Below, piece by piece: positions 1 to 13,131 of a DNA stretch of 64,000 nt (its first letter is position 1; every line of letters begins with the position of its first letter). The DNA is from Paenibacillus sp. FSL K6-1096 (GTDB lineage Bacteria > Bacillota > Bacilli > Paenibacillales > Paenibacillaceae). Below the pieces are notes generated by a model. The model ran no database searches, had not been told where the DNA came from, and saw only the letters and a list, made by a program, of their open reading frames with translations. The translations under genes were made by a program, and so were the position numbers. The stretch covers positions 2,108,001 through 2,172,000 of the forward strand of contig NZ_CP150274.1 in the NCBI RefSeq assembly GCF_037977055.1, given 5' to 3'.

Positions 1-4650
<4,650 letters not shown>

Positions 4651-4831
4651 AGGACGCCTACCGAAGTAAGCGCTTATAGAAAGAGCGATAGCTCATTTTG
4701 AAACATCTGACGAGAATTTACATTCTCTAATTTGGAATCACCGAGGTGATTTCCGATACTCACTCGTTGTTCAGTTTTCAAAGATCAAGCTCGTTGTCGG
4801 CGGTCATTATCTCGTCACCAGCAACTTTTAT

Positions 4832-4860
4832 AATATACCATGATTCTCATCCGAATGCAA
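4832..4860 (-). promoter_or_regulatory. rrn promoter, proximal
   Basis: On the minus strand: -35 TTGCAT (4855-4860), a 17-bp spacer and -10 TATATT (4832-4837), about 180 bp upstream of the 16S 5' end in AT-rich DNA. This is a standard sigma-A arrangement for a ribosomal RNA operon. Confidence 0.75.
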
Positions 4861-4946
4861 TATTTTTATTTAAGAAATTCATTGCATCCTTCAAAGCTAC
4901 TTGTTCCAATCGGCTTAATGGATATAGATCCTGCGACTGGATGTAT

Positions 4947-4975
4947 AATATACCATGGGTTACAACCCTAAACAA
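4947..4975 (-). promoter_or_regulatory. rrn promoter, distal
   Basis: On the minus strand: -35 TTGTTT (4970-4975), a 17-bp spacer and -10 TATATT (4947-4952), about 115 bp upstream of the proximal promoter. Both share the segment CATGGTATATTATA around the -10, which suggests tandem duplicated rrn promoters. Confidence 0.65.
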
Positions 4976-5080
4976 TACTCAATTTTTACCATTTTGGATG
5001 TAATTCCATAGACCCCATAGGATTACTACCCATGACTTCCTGCCTGTATCCCCTATCTTGCTCGTTCCAAAACAGCATAC

Positions 5081-5124
5081 AAAAGAGCAGCAGATCCCCT
5101 CATAATGCAGGACCTGCCGCTCTC
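5081..5124 (-). terminator. Rho-independent terminator after safA-like gene
   Basis: Minus-strand stem GAGCGGCAG / CTGCTGCTC followed by TTTTGT, located 17 nt after the stop of the LysM gene. Confidence 0.6.
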
Positions 5125-5140
5125 TAACCATCCCGGATGT

Positions 5141-6697
5141 TTAATTGGGCGCCCAAGGACTACTATTCTTTTTAGAAGTGCTGGTACGTTCACCAGTACT
5201 CTGAGATGTACGCGGTTTAGAAGCTGTTTTGTTCTTGGATGCCGTTGTGTGGCCGGAGGTCTTCGCTTTTGCCGCTCCTGATTTGGAAGCTCCCCCTTTG
5301 CTTGCTTTCGCCTCTTTCGCGGGAACAGCTTCGGCACTCGCTTGTACCGGACTGTCTGCAGCCGTCTCCTCCGGCGCAAGCTCGGGAACCTGAATCTCAG
5401 GTACACGGTTATGCGCAAAATTCTCCATTCCCGGATATGCCGGATACGGCGGAATATTTGAGACCATCGGCTGCTCATACATAGGTGATGCCATATTTGG
5501 CATGGAATTCATCCCGCCTGCGTATGGCGACACCATTCCCGTCTGGGGCATGGCATACATGGGATATGGATTATACATCGGCTGTTCATACGGATAAGGT
5601 TGAACCGCCATGCCACCGCAGCCGCAATTAGGCCAAGGCAGGCTAACCTGCTCGCCCTGATACTGCGGAGCAAAGGACATATTATCATTTGCAGGGCTGA
5701 CAGCGGACATATTCACATTGTTATAGTCCGGCGCAACATTAGGATACCATGCTCCGAGGTACTGATTAGCCGGATAAGGAGGGCAGTCCGGCATGAATGC
5801 CGCAGGCTGAACATAGCCGGGAGCATTATTATTATCCATTACCGCCATAGGCTCATACATCGGATAGACCGGCGCGTAATTCATGAAATACGGATTCTCG
5901 TTCAGACCGGGGTACCCGTCACCCTTACCGCATGAGGAGCCTTTGCCGTCATTCCAGGCAGCGGGCTGAATGTTAGTTTTATGGGCTTCTTTGGTTTTCT
6001 CATAGACCGGTGCCTCTTGCGGCGGGACAGAGATCTGTACATATAAGCTCTGCTTCTCATGGACGATTTCCTGAACCGGCATGACCTCCGGTGCTTTCGG
6101 TGGCGGGTTGGGAGCCGGATTAGGTGCAGGCGCAGAGATCGGGACCGGCACCGCTTCTGCAGCAGGAGAGACCGGAGCCGGCTTCTCAATGACACCTGTG
6201 TAGGTTTTTCCGCCAATTGCGGTTTTGTCTACAACTGCCGGAGCAGTAGATTGAGGCTTGACGGGAACATTATTATCTTTCACAGGAGCTGTAGATTGAG
6301 GCAGAATGGAAGCTGTGTTGTCTTTGGCAGGTGGTGTGGACTGAGCTTGAATAGGCGCAGTACTCACCTTCTTCGGAATGTTCACCACTTCACCTGTCAT
6401 CAACGCATTGGGATTCTTCAGCTGCGGGTTGGCGTCAATCATATCCTTCAGCGTAATTCCCCACGCCTTGGACAGCTTCCACAGGGTATCCCCCTGTTTG
6501 ACAGTGTGCTTGTAATAGATATCATTATTATCCGGTACAGGTACGGGTGCTGCCGGGATCTTGACCTTGTCTCCGACAGCAAGCACATCAGGATTCGCGA
6601 TCTGCGGATTGGCCTCAATGATCTTGGACAACGGTACTCCATACTTCTGGGATAATGCGAACAGCGTATCGCCTTGCTTGACAATGTGTATTTTCAC
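5141..6697 (-). CDS. safA: SafA-like spore coat assembly protein with two LysM domains
   Basis: 518 residues, GTG start with AGGAGG (6708-6713) 10 nt upstream. Two LysM domains open the protein, at about residues 2-48 and 62-109, each with the VKQGDTL signature. The rest is low-complexity: Pro/Ala/Thr-rich linkers (about 110-240), a Tyr/Pro/Met/Asn-rich middle with cysteines (GCGGM), and a Lys/Ser/Ala-rich tail. In B. subtilis SafA the LysM domain targets the protein to the cortex-coat boundary, and the C-terminal part recruits inner coat proteins and binds SpoVID. Its position downstream of pheA matches the SafA locus of bacilli, and the window also encodes SpoVID. The ortholog call rests on LysM architecture and synteny. 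The middle region is too divergent to compare by eye. Confidence 0.75.
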   Translation of the reverse strand: MKIHIVKQGDTLFALSQKYGVPLSKIIEANPQIANPDVLAVGDKVKIPAAPVPVPDNNDIYYKHTVKQGDTLWKLSKAWGITLKDMIDANPQLKNPNALMTGEVVNIPKKVSTAPIQAQSTPPAKDNTASILPQSTAPVKDNNVPVKPQSTAPAVVDKTAIGGKTYTGVIEKPAPVSPAAEAVPVPISAPAPNPAPNPPPKAPEVMPVQEIVHEKQSLYVQISVPPQEAPVYEKTKEAHKTNIQPAAWNDGKGSSCGKGDGYPGLNENPYFMNYAPVYPMYEPMAVMDNNNAPGYVQPAAFMPDCPPYPANQYLGAWYPNVAPDYNNVNMSAVSPANDNMSFAPQYQGEQVSLPWPNCGCGGMAVQPYPYEQPMYNPYPMYAMPQTGMVSPYAGGMNSMPNMASPMYEQPMVSNIPPYPAYPGMENFAHNRVPEIQVPELAPEETAADSPVQASAEAVPAKEAKASKGGASKSGAAKAKTSGHTTASKNKTASKPRTSQSTGERTSTSKKNSSPWAPN

Positions 6698-6843
6698 GCA
6701 GCATTTACCTCCTAGGTATTCTATTCATCGGCGTTGCACCCCGGTTCAGGGATGATAGCCCTCCAGCATCGGTAATTGCGGTACAGCCGCCTCCTTCGTT
6801 ACTACATCTTATGCAGCCCATAGGCGAATGACATCCCTATATG

Positions 6844-6879
6844 CAAAAAAAATCCTTCCATGCTTGGCATGAAAGGATT
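6844..6879 (-). terminator. Terminator of the pheB-hom-thrB-pheA-ilvE operon
   Basis: Minus-strand stem AATCCTTTCATGC / GCATGGAAGGATT followed by a run of eight T, 30-odd nt after the ilvE stop. Confidence 0.85.
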
Positions 6880-6912
6880 GTGCTCTATTCTACGATCTTA
6901 GCAGGCGCCGCT

Positions 6913-7794
6913 CTATTCCCAGACCTTGTAGCCGTCTTTGTCGACCACATTGCGGAATTCTTCCAGCAATTGCAGCGTGATCGGCCCGGCGTGGCCGGAG
7001 CCAATGACACGTCCGTCAATCTCACGGGCGGCAATGACCTCTGCTGCAGTACCGGTGAAGAAGACTTCATCGGCGATATACACGTCATGCATGGTGAACG
7101 GCTCTTCCTTAAGCGGCAGCCCCAGCTTCGCACACAGCTCGATGATGGCCAGACGCGTAATTCCTTCCAGAGCGCCTAAGTAGCATGGCGGCGTGTAGAC
7201 AACCCCTCTTTTGATAATGAAAATGTTGTCGCCTGACCCTTCCGTTACATAACCCTGGGCATTCATCATAATCGCTTCATCGGCTTCCGCCAGATTCGAC
7301 TGGATCTTCACCAGAATGTTGTTGAGATAGTTCAGCGATTTGATCTTCGGATTCAGCGCATCCGGGAGATTGCGGCGCTGGGATACCGAAACGGCCCGCA
7401 GCCCGTTCAGATAAGCCTGCTCAGGATAGATCGCCAGCTGCTCGACAATGATAATTACACTTGCCTTCGGACAGCGGCGCGGGTCCAATCCCAGGTTGCC
7501 GGGACCGCGCGATACAATCAGCCGGATGTATCCGTTGCGCATATCGTTAAGGCGGATGGTCTCAGCCATCGCCTCCAGCATCTCGTCATAGGTCAGCGGG
7601 ATGTCCAGCATAATCGACTTCGCTGAATCGTACAGCCTGTCCAGGTGCTCTTTGCACTTGAAGATATTGCCGTTATAAATACGGATACCCTCAAAAATCC
7701 CGTCTCCATATAAAAAGCCGTGATCGAATACGGACACCATTGCCTTGTCCTTTGTTACATGTTGTCCATCCAGATAGATCCATTGCTCCGCCAT
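6913..7794 (-). CDS. ilvE: Branched-chain amino acid aminotransferase (class IV PLP)
   Basis: 293 residues from the ATG at 7794, preferred over an upstream in-frame start because GGAGGTG, which overlaps the end of pheA, lies 10 nt before it. It is a fold-type IV PLP aminotransferase: the N-terminal FDHGFLYGDGIFEGIR block, the catalytic lysine in KIKSLNYLNN, the GSGDNIFI loop and the FFTGTAAEV cofactor-binding segment are visible. The reaction is reversible transamination of Leu, Ile and Val with 2-oxoglutarate. It is the last gene of the hom-thrB-pheA operon, so it sits with the threonine-to-isoleucine supply pathway. A D-amino-acid transaminase or aminodeoxychorismate lyase is less likely, because the sequence follows the IlvE pattern. 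Confidence 0.88.
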   Translation of the reverse strand: MAEQWIYLDGQHVTKDKAMVSVFDHGFLYGDGIFEGIRIYNGNIFKCKEHLDRLYDSAKSIMLDIPLTYDEMLEAMAETIRLNDMRNGYIRLIVSRGPGNLGLDPRRCPKASVIIIVEQLAIYPEQAYLNGLRAVSVSQRRNLPDALNPKIKSLNYLNNILVKIQSNLAEADEAIMMNAQGYVTEGSGDNIFIIKRGVVYTPPCYLGALEGITRLAIIELCAKLGLPLKEEPFTMHDVYIADEVFFTGTAAEVIAAREIDGRVIGSGHAGPITLQLLEEFRNVVDKDGYKVWE

Positions 7795-7798
7795 GAAC

Positions 7799-8686
7799 TT
7801 ACTGCACCTCCGCTTTCTCTTCCTCATAGGTGTATGTGGGATAAGACCCCAGAATCCGTACCTGACAGCCCAACGCTTTGATCTCTTCGATCGCCCCGGG
7901 CAGCAGAACCGATTCTATCGGCTCCAGCACATCAATATAGAAATAATAAGTACCCAGCTTCTTCTTCGTCGGCCGTGATTCGATGCGGGACAGGTTCAGC
8001 TTACGCCACGAAAAGGCAGCCAGCACCTGATGCAACGCACCGGGAAAATCCTCAGGCAGCGTGACCAGGATACTGGTCTTATCGCCGCTGCTCTGCTTCG
8101 GAAGCTCCGGCTTCTCCTGACCGACGAGTACAAACCGCGTATAGTTGTTATTATGATCCGTAATCTGCCGCTGCACAACCTCCAGTCCATGAGTGGCCGC
8201 CCCAAGCAAGGTGCCGATAGCCGCCCAGCCTTTGCCGGGATTGGCCTTCACAATCTCTACAGCCTCGGAGGTGCTTCCTACAGACTCCAGCTCAGCCCAC
8301 GGTATCTCCTTACGGATAAACTGCGTGCACTGCGCCATAGCAACCGGATGGGAGAGAATTCGAACCACCTTCTGGTAATCCTTCTCCCCGCCTGTACCGG
8401 TGAATTCCTGCGGATGGCCGATCAGATTCTGAATCGAGGGGTAAATCCACTCCGCCTGCATCGGCAGATCCACTTCATTAATGAGCCAGTCAATATGCAG
8501 GCTGACCGAGCCTTCAATCGTGTTCTCAATCGGAATTACACTATAGTCGGTAACCCCGTTTGCCGTGGACAGGAAGACATCGGAGATCAGCTTATGATGC
8601 TCAATCTGAACAGGGGTATCGCCGAATAAATGCAGCAGCGCTTCATGCGAGACAGAGCCCTGTGGCAATAACGCTATCGATTTCAT
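7799..8686 (-). CDS. pheA: Prephenate dehydratase
   Basis: 295 residues from the ATG at 8686, which overlaps the thrB stop as ATGA, so translation is probably coupled. A longer upstream reading frame is only a thrB shadow. The N-terminal two-thirds is the periplasmic-binding-like catalytic domain (GSVSHEALLHLFG; VIPIENTIEGSVS, containing the conserved ENT/S segment). The C-terminal third is an ACT domain with the ESRPTKKKLGTYYFYID motif, which binds phenylalanine for feedback inhibition. The enzyme converts prephenate to phenylpyruvate. Confidence 0.95.
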   Translation of the reverse strand: MKSIALLPQGSVSHEALLHLFGDTPVQIEHHKLISDVFLSTANGVTDYSVIPIENTIEGSVSLHIDWLINEVDLPMQAEWIYPSIQNLIGHPQEFTGTGGEKDYQKVVRILSHPVAMAQCTQFIRKEIPWAELESVGSTSEAVEIVKANPGKGWAAIGTLLGAATHGLEVVQRQITDHNNNYTRFVLVGQEKPELPKQSSGDKTSILVTLPEDFPGALHQVLAAFSWRKLNLSRIESRPTKKKLGTYYFYIDVLEPIESVLLPGAIEEIKALGCQVRILGSYPTYTYEEEKAEVQ

Positions 8687-9663
8687 GAATGCAGTTCTCC
8701 TTTTATCATGTCCAAAAATGTTCCGTTTGACCTCCCGCTCCGCTCCAGCAGCTCCGCAGTAACGCCTGCTGTACACGGAGACAGCCATACGGTCCGGGAA
8801 GTGATGCCATGCTCCTGCATCGTCCGGGTCAGAAACAGCTCCAGCTCCTGCTTCCGCGACTCCTTGCGGTCCACCATGCACAGCAGTGTCGGTCCTGCAC
8901 CGCTGAGCGCAATGCCCAGTGCACCGTGGCCGGGCGCTTCCGCCAGCAGCTTCTCCATTCCCGGCACCAGGGGAGCGCGGTAGGGCTGATGCAGCCGGTC
9001 CTGCATGGCAGTGCCCAGCAGGTCCAACCGGCCGGCGGCCAGGGCTGCTGTAAGCAGCGAGGTGCGGCTGATATTATGAACCGCATCGCTCATGGTAATC
9101 TCCGCAGGCAGCGCCTCTCTGGCCTTGACGGTCTCCAGCTCGAATTCAGGAATGACCACCAGGAATTCCAGCTCCTGCGGCGGCTCAATGCGGATATAAT
9201 CGGCATGTCCGCCATCCCACACGGCTGTAATAATGCCGCCGAACAGCGAGGCCCCGACATTGTCGGGATGCTTCTCGATCGCTGTAGCCATATCGAACAG
9301 CTTCGCCGGACTAAGCGGTGAACCTATCATAGCATTAGCCGCAGCCAGTGCGCCAACAATGGCGGAAGCGCTGCTGCCAAGCCCGCGGGTCAGCGGAATG
9401 TCCGAATACATGGAGATGGACAGCTCAGGAATGTGAACCCCCGCTTCCGCAAATACCATCTGGGCAACCTTGTAGAGCAGATTGCTTTTGTCCCGGGGAA
9501 GGCCTGACATCTCATCTCCGTACAGATGGAATACGGTACTCTCCGCCTCCTCCATTTCGATCCAGGCATACAGCGTCAGAGCCATGCCCAGCGTATCGAA
9601 GCCCGGACCGAGATTGGCAGTGCTGGCCGGGACTTTCACTCTAGACCTTCCGTAATTGCTCAT
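8683..9663 (-). CDS. thrB: Homoserine kinase (GHMP family)
   Basis: 326 residues. The start is the ATG at 9663 with AGGAGA upstream, 16 codons inside the open frame, which leaves MSNYGRSRVKVPASTANLG as N-terminus. GHMP kinase signatures are present: PASTANLGPGFDTLG and the ATP-binding PLTRGLGSSASA. It phosphorylates homoserine with ATP in threonine synthesis. It lies 62 nt after hom and overlaps pheA by 4 nt. A separate threonine synthase gene is not in the operon part seen here. Confidence 0.95.
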   Translation of the reverse strand: MSNYGRSRVKVPASTANLGPGFDTLGMALTLYAWIEMEEAESTVFHLYGDEMSGLPRDKSNLLYKVAQMVFAEAGVHIPELSISMYSDIPLTRGLGSSASAIVGALAAANAMIGSPLSPAKLFDMATAIEKHPDNVGASLFGGIITAVWDGGHADYIRIEPPQELEFLVVIPEFELETVKAREALPAEITMSDAVHNISRTSLLTAALAAGRLDLLGTAMQDRLHQPYRAPLVPGMEKLLAEAPGHGALGIALSGAGPTLLCMVDRKESRKQELELFLTRTMQEHGITSRTVWLSPCTAGVTAELLERSGRSNGTFLDMIKGELHS

Positions 9664-9725
9664 AGCAGGTAAATCTCCTTCATTATATTTGCGCGCAGCT
9701 GCTGCATTCAAGGGGCATTCTCCGC

Positions 9726-11012
9726 TTACCCTTCAACACGGTAATGGCTCTTGATGCGGTGAATCACATTCAGCTGCTCCAGATGCCGCAGAACCTTATT
9801 CATGCTGGCTCTGCTGGCATTATGCGTGACGATGATGATCTCGGCATCGGGGTTATTCGGATTAGCCTGCTGGACGACAGAATCCAGACTAACCTCGTAT
9901 TCGGCAAACACCTGTGTGATCTTCGCCAGTACCCCGGCCTTGTCGTCGACATGAAGCAGCAGGAAGTTTTTGTAGAAAATATCCTCATCGCTCTTCAGCT
10001 TCTTCTGCTTATACGGAACAATCTGCTTGAGCCCGTTCACACCCAGCTTCAGATTCTTGATAACCGCTACGAGATCGGCCACAATCGAGGTAGCCGTAGG
10101 CATCGCGCCTGCTCCCGCACCGTAGAACATCGTCTCCCCTACCGCTTCGCCGTAGACATATACCGCGTTGAACACGCCGTTCACGGAGGCAATCGGGTGG
10201 TTCTTACGGATCATCGTAGGCTGGACGCTGATGCTGAATTCTTCATCCTGGCGGTCAGCGATGCCGAGCAGCTTCATCTCATACCCCAGCCGTTTGGCAA
10301 AAGCGATATCCTCCTTGCTCACTCCGGAAATCCCGCTCACACTGACATCGCTCAGCTCCACGTTCGTGCGGAAGCCAAGTGTACCCAGAATGGCCATCTT
10401 GCGGGCGGCATCCAGCCCCTCCACATCAGAGGTCGGATCGGATTCGGCATACCCCAGCTCCTGCGCTTCCCGGAGGACATCGGCGTAAGAAGCGCCTTCC
10501 TGGCTCATTTTGCTAAGTATGTAGTTGGTGGTTCCGTTGACAATCCCCATAATCTTCGTGATTCTGTCTGAGGAGAACCCTTCGATCAATGTGCGGATGA
10601 TCGGAATCCCTCCGGCTACACTGGCCTCATAGAACACATCACACTGCTTCTCCTGTGCCTTGGCCAGAATCTCCGAGCCGTGCAGGGCCATCAGGTCCTT
10701 GTTGGCGGTGACGATATGCTTGCCGCGCTCCAGTGCCTCCAGGATGTATTCCTTCGTGCCGGCGATCCCGCCCATTACCTCGACAATGACATCAATCTCC
10801 GGATCACGGATCACCACCCACGGATCATCGGTAACCCTCGACGGGTCCACTTCGACCTCCCGCGGCTTCTCGGTATTCTTCACGGCAATCCGTTCAATCA
10901 CAATCGGCGAGCCGACCTGGCTGCTCAGATCCTCCTGATTCCCTTCAACAATACGGACAACGCCCGTTCCTACCGTACCCAGACCGAGCAATCCTACTCT
11001 AACCGGCTTCAT
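9726..11012 (-). CDS. hom: Homoserine dehydrogenase
   Basis: 428 residues. N-terminal Rossmann domain (VGLLGLGTVGTGVV), homoserine dehydrogenase catalytic domain with GIVNGTTNYILSKM and EGLDAARK, and a C-terminal ACT domain from about residue 350 (DDKAGVLAKITQVFAEYEVS) for allosteric control, usually by threonine. It reduces aspartate semialdehyde to homoserine. Start ATG at 11012 has GGTGAGGG upstream. It lies 9 nt downstream of pheB in the same operon. Confidence 0.96.
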   Translation of the reverse strand: MKPVRVGLLGLGTVGTGVVRIVEGNQEDLSSQVGSPIVIERIAVKNTEKPREVEVDPSRVTDDPWVVIRDPEIDVIVEVMGGIAGTKEYILEALERGKHIVTANKDLMALHGSEILAKAQEKQCDVFYEASVAGGIPIIRTLIEGFSSDRITKIMGIVNGTTNYILSKMSQEGASYADVLREAQELGYAESDPTSDVEGLDAARKMAILGTLGFRTNVELSDVSVSGISGVSKEDIAFAKRLGYEMKLLGIADRQDEEFSISVQPTMIRKNHPIASVNGVFNAVYVYGEAVGETMFYGAGAGAMPTATSIVADLVAVIKNLKLGVNGLKQIVPYKQKKLKSDEDIFYKNFLLLHVDDKAGVLAKITQVFAEYEVSLDSVVQQANPNNPDAEIIIVTHNASRASMNKVLRHLEQLNVIHRIKSHYRVEG

Positions 11013-11021
11013 TCGTATCCC

Positions 11022-11459
11022 TCACCCCTGACCAATAATTAACGCCCGCTTCACACCCGGAATTGCCTTGAGGCTATCCAGCAAATCCCCCAGCTCTTCA
11101 TTCAGATGGGAAATCTCGATGGAAATGACCACGTTGGCCCGCCCCTGCAGCGGTATGCTCTGATGAATCGTCAGCACGTTAGCCCCGTGGACCGCTACGG
11201 AACCGAGTACCTTGGACAGCATCCCCGACTCATGCTCCAGATCAATCGAGATCGTAACGATACGTTCGCGTTCGAGCTGATGAATCAAGTGTATCCCGTC
11301 TTTGTACTTATAAAAAGCACTGCGGCTAAGCCCGACCTGCTCCACACCCTCATGAACCGTCTTGGCATCCCCTGCTTCGAGCAGCTGCTTGACCTGCATG
11401 GTCTTCAGCACAGCATCGGGCAATATGTCCTCCCGGACCAAATAATAGCGTTCTTTCAC
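11022..11459 (-). CDS. pheB: ACT domain-containing protein PheB (UPF0735)
   Basis: 145 residues if the GTG at 11459 is used. That start has GGTGAGG (11466-11472) six nt upstream and gives a VKERYYLVRED N-terminus like family members; an upstream GTG at 11471 has no well-spaced site. N-terminal region (RYYLVREDILPDAVLKT) with a helix-turn-helix-like segment (VGLSRSAFYKYKDGI), then a C-terminal ACT domain with the ITIHQSIPLQGRANVVISIE-type strand pattern. Members of this family stand before hom or pheA in bacilli. The name is historical and no enzymatic activity is established. A regulatory amino-acid-sensing role is inferred. First gene of the operon. Confidence 0.85.
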   Translation of the reverse strand: MKERYYLVREDILPDAVLKTMQVKQLLEAGDAKTVHEGVEQVGLSRSAFYKYKDGIHLIHQLERERIVTISIDLEHESGMLSKVLGSVAVHGANVLTIHQSIPLQGRANVVISIEISHLNEELGDLLDSLKAIPGVKRALIIGQG

Positions 11460-11501
11460 GAACGTCCTCACCCCAAAGACTTTTGTGTGTACATAGTGGA
11501 C

Positions 11502-11531
11502 ATTATACGGGATGACCGGCCTTTATGGCAA
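11502..11531 (-). promoter_or_regulatory. Promoter of the pheB-hom-thrB-pheA-ilvE operon
   Basis: Minus strand -35 TTGCCA (11526-11531), 18-bp spacer, -10 TATAAT (11502-11507), about 45 bp before the pheB start. I see no T-box or other leader between promoter and gene. Confidence 0.7.
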
Positions 11532-11551
11532 TAACTTTTATTGAGAAGTGT

Positions 11552-11592
11552 ATAGAAAAGACTGCCCCTTCCATCATCAGGAGGAACAGTCT
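11552..11592 (-). terminator. Terminator after the zinc-ribbon membrane module
   Basis: Minus-strand hairpin AGACTGTTCCTCC / GGAAGGGGCAGTCT followed by TTTTCTAT, just after the stop at 11605. It separates this module from pheB. Confidence 0.75.
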
Positions 11593-11604
11593 GTTATACC
11601 GGGA

Positions 11605-12363
11605 TCAGCCGTATGCGATCGTTGTGCCGCAGTACTCACAGGTTGTGGACTGGCCGGGCGCTACAGTGTTCTGGGCACCGCAGCCCGGACACCGCACCGA
11701 TTTCGGCAGCTGCTGCGGCCCCCGCTGCTGTTGGTGCAGCCCGCCGGCAGGCGGTGAGAACGGGGATGAAGCCGCCTGGCCACCCTGTGCTGCCGGAGCA
11801 GCCTCATCCGCCCCTTCGTGAAAGAGGAGGCCGGAATCCAGCAGCCCGTACTTTTGAAGATAGAGCAGGTCTCTGTTCACATCTGCTTCGCTCTGACCGG
11901 TCCGGTCCGCCAGATCCCCGGTGTAGCGCACTCTCTCAACCTTGATCAGGTTTACATACTGATTGGCGAGCTGAGAGAAGCGGAATCTGGCTTTGGCTGC
12001 GGTTCTGGCAAATACGGCCGCGGGCAACAGCGTAATCAATGAGATCATTATTAATATTCCAATCAACGTACCAATATCAATCCCGTCTTCACTGAAGATG
12101 GAATAGAAGACAAAACCCAGCAGCTGCACGAAGCCGCCCACAAACACATGATACAACAGATTATAGTTGGCAGCCTTGCGGTAATTTTTGTAATGGCTCG
12201 TAATCATGCGCAGCAGCGCAAGCACAAACCCCAGCGGCATAAACAGATAACCGATGCCTGTGATCACAATATCCTTATTATTCCCCTCATATACGGGCAG
12301 GCCGTCAGATGGTTGGCCGGCCCGGCCCGGCAAGAGCCCGCCCGGCTGATTCCCTGTCCCCAT
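11605..12363 (-). CDS. Membrane protein with winged-helix-like segment and C-terminal zinc ribbon
   Basis: 252 residues, ATG with AGGAGG ten nt upstream. Order: Gly/Pro-rich N-terminus; two clusters of hydrophobic helices (about 32-50 and 75-120); a helical segment resembling a winged helix (TGDLADRTGQSEADVNRDL, about 150-175); a Pro/Gln-rich linker; a single zinc ribbon at the C-terminus (CPGCG ... CEYCG). Last of three genes, 15 nt after the preceding one. In B. subtilis the SPFH-like YdjI is encoded with YdjG (zinc ribbon) and YdjH (membrane) next to PspA. By position and architecture this is probably the counterpart of one of those, but I cannot show sequence homology by eye. A role in membrane stress is inferred. 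Confidence 0.6.
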   Translation of the reverse strand: MGTGNQPGGLLPGRAGQPSDGLPVYEGNNKDIVITGIGYLFMPLGFVLALLRMITSHYKNYRKAANYNLLYHVFVGGFVQLLGFVFYSIFSEDGIDIGTLIGILIMISLITLLPAAVFARTAAKARFRFSQLANQYVNLIKVERVRYTGDLADRTGQSEADVNRDLLYLQKYGLLDSGLLFHEGADEAAPAAQGGQAASSPFSPPAGGLHQQQRGPQQLPKSVRCPGCGAQNTVAPGQSTTCEYCGTTIAYG

Positions 12364-12378
12364 TGCTTGCTATTCCTC

Positions 12379-13131
12379 CTATTTAAGCGCTGCGAGCTCC
12401 AGGTTACGGCGCGCAAGCGTACTGGCAATACTAGTCGTTAATTCCTCTGTCTCCACATCCCAGTCGGCTGGCAGCTCCTTCAGTACCAGCAGCAGCGCAA
12501 CGTGGTCGTGCAGCAGTGAAAGCTGCTGGCGGAGGATGTCTTCGGTTGCGGATAGCCCCGGCCTGGATACCGGATCGCTATAACGGAACTTCTCCGTCAG
12601 CTCATCTAACAGCGAGGCCAGCCGGCCGGCTTCAGGATGCTGCCAGCTACGGGCGATCATGCTGATTTCCTGCAGCTCCTGACGGTGAGCGCTCAGATGC
12701 CGCGCGCCGTCTTGCGCCTTCCGTTCGCCGGACGCAGCATTTAAGCCATGTACTCCAACTGCTGCAAGCACAGTCGCAGCAGCAAGCAGGACCACCAACT
12801 GTATTCCCGCATACCAGAGCAGGTACAGCTCCAATATCCAATCCAGCATTATAGCTAAAGCCAGCACACTGGCTACATACAAGGCTAAGAATATGGCCCC
12901 GCTGATCCATACAGGCGAAGTCCGGCTGGCCTTACGTGCGCTGCGCAACCACATCAGGGCATACCCGTACACCACCGTCTCCGCAATACATACGGCCAGC
13001 AGCGACACCATGAACCGCATGGGCTCGGAGAGCCCCAGTGTAAAGAAGGAGATAACAGTCCCTGCCAATACAGCAATATATATGCCCGTAATCAGACCCG
13101 CATAAGACCTGCTCTTCTCCATACGGCTCAC
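12379..13131 (-). CDS. Hypothetical multi-pass membrane protein of the ydjI cluster
   Basis: 250 residues from a GTG that overlaps the upstream stop as GTGA. An ATG at 13122 with GGGTGA upstream is an alternative start. Four hydrophobic helices occupy about residues 10-135, followed by a soluble, mostly helical C-terminal half (ARHLSAHRQELQEISMIAR...) without a recognised motif. I do not recognise the family. Tight coupling to the YdjI-like gene and the zinc-ribbon gene suggests that the three form a membrane complex. Confidence 0.6.
   Translation of the reverse strand: MSRMEKSRSYAGLITGIYIAVLAGTVISFFTLGLSEPMRFMVSLLAVCIAETVVYGYALMWLRSARKASRTSPVWISGAIFLALYVASVLALAIMLDWILELYLLWYAGIQLVVLLAAATVLAAVGVHGLNAASGERKAQDGARHLSAHRQELQEISMIARSWQHPEAGRLASLLDELTEKFRYSDPVSRPGLSATEDILRQQLSLLHDHVALLLVLKELPADWDVETEELTTSIASTLARRNLELAALK

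Noticed and set aside
5600-6655. Long plus-strand frames opposite safA, and other long antisense frames in the GC-rich genes
   Set aside because: They are antisense shadows of well-supported genes, with Arg/His-rich compositions and no start signals.
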